From positions 1 to 33,126 of the forward strand of contig CAJOIF010000032.1 in the NCBI GenBank assembly GCA_905234765.1: a stretch of DNA of 33,126 bases, given 5' to 3'. The notes beneath the pieces are model-generated. The model was not told the origin of the DNA. It ran no database searches and was given only the letters and a program-made list of their open reading frames with translations. This stretch comes from an uncultured Bacteroidales bacterium (GTDB lineage: Bacteria; Bacteroidota; Bacteroidia; Bacteroidales; F082). Shown one piece after another: positions 5,630-11,492 of this stretch. A program made the translations under genes and the position numbers. How positions within the stretch are numbered: position 1 is the first letter of the stretch; every line of letters begins with the position of its first letter.

Positions 5630-7228
5630 TTAGAGCTTGATATCGTCGCCGTTGGCGTTCTGGAAGTTGTACTGCAGCATGTGGAACTCAGGCATGGACT
5701 GTACCTTGAAGGACTTGCCATATTTCTTCTTCCACTTGCGGCGAAGCGAAAACCAACCGTTGATGCAAAGATAGGAATAGATGAACGGATGTACCTGCAA
5801 GGTGATGTTGCTCTCGTTTTGGTCGACGAGAAGATACTTGAGGTGGTTTTCGATTTCGTCAATGAACAGGATGGCGGGTCTGATCTTGCCTTCGCCGGCG
5901 CACACGGGGCATTTTTCTTGCACCTGCACCTCGGTCTCGGGACGCACACGATGGCGCGTAATCTGGATGAGGCCAAACTTGGTGGCGGGCAGGATGGTGT
6001 GCTTGGCGCGGTCAGGCTTCATAGCATCCACAAGTGCATTGTAGAGCTTCAAGCGGTTCTTGGCCTCGCGCAAGTCGATGAAGTCAACGATGATGATGCC
6101 GCCCATATCGCGCAGACGCAGCTGGCGGGCGATTTCCTTGGCGGCTTCGATGTTGACCTGCAAGGCGTTCTCTTCCGGTGAGTTATCGCTGTTCAGACGA
6201 TGGCCGCTGTTGACGTCGATGACGTGCATGGCTTCGGTGTGCTCGATGACGAGGTAGACACCGTTTCTGATGGTGACAATTTTCCCGAAAAAGCCTTTGA
6301 TCTGTTTCGTGACGTTGAAGTGGTCAAAGATGGTTTCTTTGCCGCTATAGAGCTTCACGATCTCAGCCTTTTGCGGGGCAATGGTCTGGATGTAATTCCG
6401 AATTTCTTCATAAAGCTTTTCGTCGTTCACGTTGATGGTGTTGAACGACTCGTTCAGCAAATCGCGCAGCATGACGGTGGTCTGGTCCATCTCGCTGACC
6501 ATACGTCCGAAAGTGGTCATCTTCTTCATCTCGATGGTGCAGCGCTCCCATTTCTCAATGAGAGAACGGAGGTCTGTATCGAGTTCAGCCACCTTCTTGC
6601 CTTCGGCAACGGTGCGGATGATGACACCATAATTGTTCGGACGGATGCTTTGGATCAGTCGGCGCAGACGGTTGCGTTCTTCGTTGCTACGGATTTTCTG
6701 GGATACCGAAATGCGGTTGGAGAAGGGCACGAGGACAAGGTAACGGCCTGCGAATGAGATCTCGGCCGAGATGCGCGGCCCCTTGGTGGAGATGGGCTCT
6801 TTGGCAATCTGCACCGGCAACAGCTCACCCACGGTGAGGAAGTCGGTGATTTTCCCGTTTTTCGGCAAGTCGGGCTCCAGCGTGATGTCGTTCATCGAGA
6901 CATCACTGCCGCCTGCGACCACCTGATTCCTGTACTTGATCAACGAGCTGGCCTGAAGGCCGAGGTCGAGATAATGGAGGAAGGCTTCCTTGTGATAGCC
7001 CACGTCGACGAAAGCGGCGTTGAGGCCCGGAAGCAGCTTCTTGACACGGCCCAGATACACGTCTCCTACCGCAAATTGGTTGTTGGTCTTCTCTTTGTGA
7101 AGTTCGACAAGTAAATTGTCCTCCAACAGAGCGATGTCAACCTCCGAAGCGTGCGAATTGATGATCAAATCGCGCTGCACCGTCACTTCTACCGCCTCTT
7201 GGACGGCTTCTTTCTGTTCTTCAGACAT
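5630..7228 (-). CDS. rng: Ribonuclease E/G family endoribonuclease
   Basis: A 532-residue RNase G/E catalytic-core protein that cleaves single-stranded RNA in rRNA maturation and mRNA turnover. An S1-type region begins near residue 52 (FAVGDVYLGRV...GLNAAFVDVG). Metal-binding Asp residues fit HVIDVNSG (Asp338) and VDFIDL (Asp382). The zinc-link CPVC is at 440-443. The length matches RNase G-type enzymes, with no long degradosome tail. The ATG at 7228 starts an acidic N-terminus, then DLIINSHASEVDIALLED. It lies downstream of HU and the 29-aa gene but behind a strong 15-bp hairpin, so its expression may be attenuated or self-regulated. A terminator follows. Confidence 0.93.
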   Translation of the reverse strand: MSEEQKEAVQEAVEVTVQRDLIINSHASEVDIALLEDNLLVELHKEKTNNQFAVGDVYLGRVKKLLPGLNAAFVDVGYHKEAFLHYLDLGLQASSLIKYRNQVVAGGSDVSMNDITLEPDLPKNGKITDFLTVGELLPVQIAKEPISTKGPRISAEISFAGRYLVLVPFSNRISVSQKIRSNEERNRLRRLIQSIRPNNYGVIIRTVAEGKKVAELDTDLRSLIEKWERCTIEMKKMTTFGRMVSEMDQTTVMLRDLLNESFNTINVNDEKLYEEIRNYIQTIAPQKAEIVKLYSGKETIFDHFNVTKQIKGFFGKIVTIRNGVYLVIEHTEAMHVIDVNSGHRLNSDNSPEENALQVNIEAAKEIARQLRLRDMGGIIIVDFIDLREAKNRLKLYNALVDAMKPDRAKHTILPATKFGLIQITRHRVRPETEVQVQEKCPVCAGEGKIRPAILFIDEIENHLKYLLVDQNESNITLQVHPFIYSYLCINGWFSLRRKWKKKYGKSFKVQSMPEFHMLQYNFQNANGDDIKL

Positions 7229-7261
7229 GATGGTATTGCTTTAGGGGTTAACGAATTGATT

Positions 7262-7307
7262 GATAAAACAATAACACAACATCGGAGACACACCGACGCT
7301 GTGTTAT
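7262..7307 (-). terminator. 15-bp stem-loop between the 29-aa gene and rng
   Basis: Arms 7271-7285 and 7293-7307 pair along all 15 positions, with two G-U pairs, around a 7-base loop. On the minus strand TTGTTTTATC follows. It ends 42 nt before the rng ATG. It can be a terminator, an attenuator, or a structure in the rng leader. Confidence 0.75.
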
Positions 7308-7333
7308 CGTTCTTGTTTAGGCTCAAGAAGAGC

Positions 7334-7423
7334 TTATTTCTTCTTGTGTCTGTCCTTTCTCAAGCGTTTTTTGCGCTTGTGTGTCGACATCTTGTGTCTC
7401 TTGTGTTTTTTACCGTTTGGCAT
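7334..7423 (-). CDS. 29-aa Lys/Arg-rich conserved Bacteroidota protein, probably ribosomal (bL38 candidate)
   Basis: The frame begins MPNGKKHKRHK and ends RKDRHKKK, with about 60% Lys, Arg and His. Very similar short proteins sit between an HU gene and an rng gene in many Bacteroidota. Its composition and size suggest a ribosomal protein, and I believe it corresponds to the phylum-specific bL38 seen in a Flavobacterium ribosome structure, though I cannot confirm that by alignment here. ATG is at 7423 and TAA at 7334-7336, 23 bp after HU, so it is probably cotranscribed with HU. It is easily missed because of its length. The 15-bp hairpin follows. Confidence 0.75.
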   Translation of the reverse strand: MPNGKKHKRHKMSTHKRKKRLRKDRHKKK

Positions 7424-7446
7424 AGTATTATGGATTTTATGGTTTC

Positions 7447-7719
7447 TTATTTAACGACATTCATGAAGGTCTTGGCGGGCTTGAAGGCCGGAATCTTGTG
7501 GGCGGGGATGGTGATGGCCACGTTCTTGCCGATGTTGCGGCCTGTCTTCTCGGCTCTCACCTTGATGATGAAGCTACCAAAGCCTCTCAAATATACGTTT
7601 TCGCCTTTGGCCATCGAAGCCTTGACGACTTCCATGAAGTTCTCGACCACGTTTTGCACGGCGCTCTTTTCGATACCAGTCTTGTTGGCAATTTCAGCCA
7701 CGATTTCTGCTTTTGTCAT
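7447..7719 (-). CDS. HU/IHF family DNA-binding protein
   Basis: A 90-residue nucleoid protein of HU size. The N-terminal helices (MTKAEIVAEIANKTGIEKSA...) are followed by the DNA-binding arm region GFGSFIIKVRAEKTGRNIGKN near 47-67 and the family ending PAFKPAKTF. It bends and packages DNA as a dimer. A TTTG-N21-TACTTTTG promoter precedes it. The downstream 29-aa gene and rng follow in the same direction, a common Bacteroidota order. Confidence 0.95.
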   Translation of the reverse strand: MTKAEIVAEIANKTGIEKSAVQNVVENFMEVVKASMAKGENVYLRGFGSFIIKVRAEKTGRNIGKNVAITIPAHKIPAFKPAKTFMNVVK

Positions 7720-7768
7720 TTTTCTTCTTTTTTAATGGTTATGTTATTTGTTTGTCGTAAATTTGCCG

Positions 7769-7801
7769 CAAAAGTACGAACATTTTCGATACGGAGACAA
7801 A
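7769..7801 (-). promoter_or_regulatory. Consensus promoter of the HU operon
   Basis: On the minus strand TTTG (7798-7801), exactly 21 bp, then TACTTTTG (7769-7776) match both halves of the Bacteroidota consensus. This is the best promoter match in the window. Confidence 0.8.
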
Positions 7802-7872
7802 AATTAATTGATTTTTTTCATCTAAACGGTTCTAAATAAAGAATTTCGGACAAAAAGCCGAAATCAGAAACC

Positions 7873-8922
7873 ATGAACAGCTTGCAGAAAACATTGCTCA
7901 ACTGGTATAGTGAAAACCGCCGCGAACTGCCTTGGCGCGATAGTCCAACGCCTTATCACGTATGGCTTTCGGAAGTCATCCTGCAGCAGACGCGCGTCAG
8001 TCAAGGCCTTGACTATTACCTCCGTTTCATCGAACGATGGCCTACTGTAGCCGACCTCGCCGCCGCCACCGAGGAAGAAGTGCTGAAGATGTGGCAAGGG
8101 CTGGGTTATTATTCGCGTGCCCGCAACCTGCATCAATGTGCCAAACAGGTGATGGAGCAATATGGCGGCGAGTTTCCACCAGACTACTACAAACTACTGA
8201 AACTGAAAGGGATAGGAGAATATACCGCCGCTGCTATCGCCTCCATTGCCTTCAACCTACCCCACGCCGTGGTCGATGGGAACGTGTTCAGGGTGCTTTC
8301 CCGACTATTCGACATCAATACTCCTATTAATAATAAGGAAGGTCAGTTGATCTTCGCCCAAACCGCCAATGAACTGCTCAACCGCGAGCATCCCAGCCTT
8401 CACAACCAAGCCATGATGGAATTCGGGGCACTTCACTGCACACCACAAAACCCGAATTGTCTATACTGCCCTTTGCAAGCACAATGTCTCGCCTTCGAAC
8501 GACGAACCGTCATGCAACGTCCCGTCAAATTGCAAAAGCTGAAAGTCACAACAAGATATTTCAACTACTTGGTTATCAGAGTAAAAAACAGCATTTATAT
8601 CCACAAACGCAGCGACAACGACATCTGGCGCAATCTTTACGATTTTCCATGCATCGAGAGCGAAAAACCCATGACCACTGTAGAAATCATACATTCCGAA
8701 GCGTTTCTTCAACTCACTGACCACAAACCGTTTACCGTGAAAAAGACCTCATCCGTTTTCACTCACAAGCTCACCCACCGCACCATCATAGCACAGTTCA
8801 TCGAGATAAAACTTTCGCAAGAATTGTTGCACATTGAAACAAAAGGCTTAATTTTGACCCCCGAAAGTGACTTGGGAAACTACCCCATTCCACGCTTAAT
8901 AGACTTATACTTAACCACTTAA
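7873..8922 (+). CDS. mutY: A/G-specific adenine glycosylase MutY
   Basis: A 349-residue base-excision repair enzyme that removes adenine mispaired with 8-oxoguanine. Glu34 in SEVILQQTRV fits the catalytic Glu. The helix-hairpin-helix LKGIGEYTAAAI is at 111-122 and Asp135 in VVDGNV is the catalytic Asp. The [4Fe-4S] ligands are Cys189, 196, 199 and 205 (C-X6-C-X2-C-X5-C). Residues about 225-349 form the NUDIX-like 8-oxoG recognition domain (IYIHKRSDNDIWRNLYDFP). The ATG at 7873 gives the family N-terminus. A 7-bp hairpin (ATTTCGG/CCGAAAT) lies just upstream. It is the first gene of mutY-ssb-gldE-gldD, a recurrent Bacteroidota order. Confidence 0.95.
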   Translation: MNSLQKTLLNWYSENRRELPWRDSPTPYHVWLSEVILQQTRVSQGLDYYLRFIERWPTVADLAAATEEEVLKMWQGLGYYSRARNLHQCAKQVMEQYGGEFPPDYYKLLKLKGIGEYTAAAIASIAFNLPHAVVDGNVFRVLSRLFDINTPINNKEGQLIFAQTANELLNREHPSLHNQAMMEFGALHCTPQNPNCLYCPLQAQCLAFERRTVMQRPVKLQKLKVTTRYFNYLVIRVKNSIYIHKRSDNDIWRNLYDFPCIESEKPMTTVEIIHSEAFLQLTDHKPFTVKKTSSVFTHKLTHRTIIAQFIEIKLSQELLHIETKGLILTPESDLGNYPIPRLIDLYLTT

Positions 8923-8933
8923 AACGAAACATC

Positions 8934-9395
8934 ATGGCAAGTTTGAACAAAGTCATCCTCATTGGTCGTCTTGGAAAAGACCCCGAAATCACCACATTTG
9001 ACAACGGAAACCGCAAAGTGTCGGCTACCCTCGCCACTTCCGAACGTTACCGTGACCGCGACGGCAACTGGATGGAGCAGACCGACTGGCATAACATCGT
9101 CGTTTGGGGCAATTTGGCCAACGACATCGCCGATGGACGCCGCAACTACTCGAAAGGCGACCTCATGTACGTCGAAGGCAAGCTGCGCACCCGTCAATAT
9201 ACCGACCAGCAAGGCCAAGTACGCTATGTCACTGAAGTCAACGCTGACAAGATGATGCAGATGGCACCTGCCCGTCCCGCGCAACAGTCGTCCTACGGCC
9301 AGCCTTACGCTCCCGCCACCGAACCCGTTCCGACAGGCTATGCCCCGCAAAGTCCCATCGCTGCTCCAGAAGAAGGCGACGACTTGCCATTTTAA
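8934..9395 (+). CDS. ssb: Single-stranded DNA-binding protein
   Basis: A 153-residue SSB. The OB fold covers residues 1-108 (MASLNKVILIGRLGKDPE, WHNIVVWGNLAND, KGDLMYVEGKLRTRQY). A Pro/Ala/Gln-rich linker leads to the acidic tip EEGDDLPF that binds partner proteins. It starts 11 bp after mutY and is probably cotranscribed with it. A palindromic element follows before gldE. Confidence 0.96.
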   Translation: MASLNKVILIGRLGKDPEITTFDNGNRKVSATLATSERYRDRDGNWMEQTDWHNIVVWGNLANDIADGRRNYSKGDLMYVEGKLRTRQYTDQQGQVRYVTEVNADKMMQMAPARPAQQSSYGQPYAPATEPVPTGYAPQSPIAAPEEGDDLPF

Positions 9396-9402
9396 TACAT
9401 GG

Positions 9403-9505
9403 TTTATCAGCATAGATACACTCGCTACGCCGCCCATGTCATACCGACCGACGAAGGAGGGAGCGTATCTATGGGCTGCTCCGTTCGGTATGACATGCTG
9501 ATAAA
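9403..9505. repeat. 103-bp MITE-like element with 11-bp terminal inverted repeats
   Basis: Perfect ends TTTATCAGCAT (9403-9413) and ATGCTGATAAA (9495-9505) enclose nested inverted segments: AGATACACTC with GAGCGTATCT, and GTCATACCGA with TCGGTATGAC. It fills most of the ssb-gldE gap. In RNA it would form a strong hairpin and could end the mutY-ssb transcript. Confidence 0.65.
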
Positions 9506-9539
9506 ATCTTAAAACTTATCCTATATCAGAAGTTTTTTG

Positions 9540-9547
9540 TAATTTTG
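9540..9547 (+). promoter_or_regulatory. -7 element of gldE-gldD
   Basis: TAATTTTG followed by CC matches TAnnTTTG. The upstream half is weak (TTA near 9515). It gives a leader of about 20 nt to the TTG start at 9575. Confidence 0.5.
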
Positions 9548-9574
9548 CCGCGCAAAACGTAAAAACACACAGCT

Positions 9575-10915
9575 TTGGAAACACCCGACCCTGACCCTCT
9601 CATAGGACTGCTCACCGTTGTTTCGCACAACTTCTTCACTGGATTTTCCCTCAACGCCATCATCGGACTGGTAGTATTATGCCTGCTCCTCATTGCTTCT
9701 GCACTGATTTCGAGCAGCGAGACAGCATTTTTCTCCCTGCAGCCCGCCGACATCGACGACCTTGAATCGCGCTCCGATGCCAAAAGCAAACTGGTACTTA
9801 AACTTCGCGAGAAACCTAAGACATTGTTAGCCACAATCTTAATTGGCAACAACTTTGTCAATGTCACCATCACCCTGTTGTCGACTTATATCATGGCGCA
9901 ACTGTTCGACATGGTGAACCACCCCGTGGCGGCTTTCTTCTTAGAAGTGATTATCGTCACCTCATTAATACTAATTGTAGGTGAAATCACACCAAAGATT
10001 TTTGCCAGCAAACGTCCTATCGCCGTCAGCCGATTCATGGCACGTCCCCTGCGTTTCCTCAACGGTTTCTTCATGCCGTTAAGCAAGCCTTTGGTCAACT
10101 CCACCTCGTTCATGGACAAGCATTTGGAGAAAAAGAAAGGCGAAATATCGATAGAAGACCTCTCCACCGCCGTGGAAATCGCCACTGAAGAGTCGACACC
10201 ACTTGAGGAAAAGCAGATGCTGAAAGGCATCGCCTCATTCAGCGAGAAGGAAGTGAGCGGCGTGATGATTCCCCGTGTCGACATCATCGGTGTGGAGAAG
10301 GACATGGAATTCCTTGACATGCTCGCCACTGTTATAAAAAGCGGATTTTCAAGGATTCCCGTCTATGAGGAAACCTTGGACAAAGTGACTGGTATCCTCT
10401 ACGTGAAAGATCTCCTTCCCTATCTCGACGCCCAGTCCTACGAGTGGCAGAAGCTCGTCCGACCTGCTTTTTATGTGCCGGAAAACCGAAAAATCAACGA
10501 CCTGTTTCAGGACTTCCGCGAAAAGAAAATCCATATCGCCATTGTCGTGGACGAATACGGCGGCACTTCCGGACTGATTACGATGGAAGACGTCATTGAG
10601 GAGATTGTGGGCGAAATCAACGACGAGTTTGACAATGTCAATGTTGAAGAGCACTACAAGAAACTGGACGATGGCTCCTATCTCTTTAAGGCTCAAACCA
10701 GTATCGTCGACTTCTGCAAGGTGTTTGGTGTCGATGAGAACTACTTCGAACCTATGCAAGGCGAAGCCGACACCCTAGCTGGCTTGATTCTCGAAATCGA
10801 GGGACGCATTCCCGAAATTGGATTCCAATTCAACTTCGAAAAATTCCACATGGAAATCACCGATGCCGACCCGAAGCGCATTAAAGAAGTGAAAGTTATA
10901 TATGATGAAGAATAA
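9575..10915 (+). CDS. gldE: GldE: CNNM/CorC-type CBS-domain membrane protein
   Basis: A 446-residue membrane protein. The DUF21/CNNM transmembrane domain is at about 25-190 with the signature ISSSETAFFSL (45-55). A CBS pair spans about 225-350 (SGVMIPRVDII; DEYGGTSGLITMEDV at 326-340). A C-terminal CorC/HlyC transporter-associated domain follows (about 360-446). In gliding Bacteroidota GldE supports GldD and the gliding/T9SS apparatus; non-gliding species keep it. The start is TTG at 9575, since no ATG lies in frame until about residue 107, which would cut the membrane domain. It overlaps gldD by 14 bp. Confidence 0.88.
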   Translation: METPDPDPLIGLLTVVSHNFFTGFSLNAIIGLVVLCLLLIASALISSSETAFFSLQPADIDDLESRSDAKSKLVLKLREKPKTLLATILIGNNFVNVTITLLSTYIMAQLFDMVNHPVAAFFLEVIIVTSLILIVGEITPKIFASKRPIAVSRFMARPLRFLNGFFMPLSKPLVNSTSFMDKHLEKKKGEISIEDLSTAVEIATEESTPLEEKQMLKGIASFSEKEVSGVMIPRVDIIGVEKDMEFLDMLATVIKSGFSRIPVYEETLDKVTGILYVKDLLPYLDAQSYEWQKLVRPAFYVPENRKINDLFQDFREKKIHIAIVVDEYGGTSGLITMEDVIEEIVGEINDEFDNVNVEEHYKKLDDGSYLFKAQTSIVDFCKVFGVDENYFEPMQGEADTLAGLILEIEGRIPEIGFQFNFEKFHMEITDADPKRIKEVKVIYDEE

Positions 10916-11492
10916 ACTATCCATATTGCTTGCAGTTCTTGTCATCACCTGCATCTCCGTTTCATGCGACCGTCAGTCGGGTTATCTGCCCAAACCGCGC
11001 GGCTATTTCCGCATTGACTTGCCCGAAAAAGGGTATGTGAAAGTAGACACCCTTGATCGCTACAGCTTCGAATGTCCGCAATACGCCCTCATCACTCCCG
11101 ACCCCTATTCGCCCAATGAAAAGAACTGGATCAACATCGAGATGCCCGCTTTCAAAGGCTCCATCCACCTGACCCACAAAAACGTCGACGGCAACCTAGG
11201 CGAGTATTTGGAAGACGTTCACACTATGGTAACAAAGCATCTCCAAAAAGCGAACGGGGTGCGCGACAGTTTGATTATCAATGAGGAACATCGCGTTTAT
11301 GGCCTATTCATCGAGATGGACGGCAAAGGCGTGGCCACTCCGATGCAGTTCTACCTCACCGACAGCACCCGCAACTTCGTCCGCGGTGCCCTTTACTTCA
11401 ACTTCCTGCCCGACAATGACTCGATGCAGCCCGTCATCAACTTCGTCAGGGAAGACATTGACCACATGATTAATACGTTCGAGTGGAAATAA
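10902..11492 (+). CDS. gldD: GldD: gliding motility-associated lipoprotein
   Basis: A 196-residue lipoprotein with a signal peptide ending SVSC (Cys22). The family block YLPKPRGYFRIDLPEKGY follows closely and the tail MINTFEWK is typical. GldD is needed for gliding and chitin use in Flavobacterium. Here it more likely serves the T9SS, for which this window has two cargo-type proteins. It starts inside gldE (14-bp overlap), implying translational coupling. Its last 189 bp are antisense to the extended frame of the convergent rhamnosidase. Confidence 0.9.
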   Translation: MMKNKLSILLAVLVITCISVSCDRQSGYLPKPRGYFRIDLPEKGYVKVDTLDRYSFECPQYALITPDPYSPNEKNWINIEMPAFKGSIHLTHKNVDGNLGEYLEDVHTMVTKHLQKANGVRDSLIINEEHRVYGLFIEMDGKGVATPMQFYLTDSTRNFVRGALYFNFLPDNDSMQPVINFVREDIDHMINTFEWK

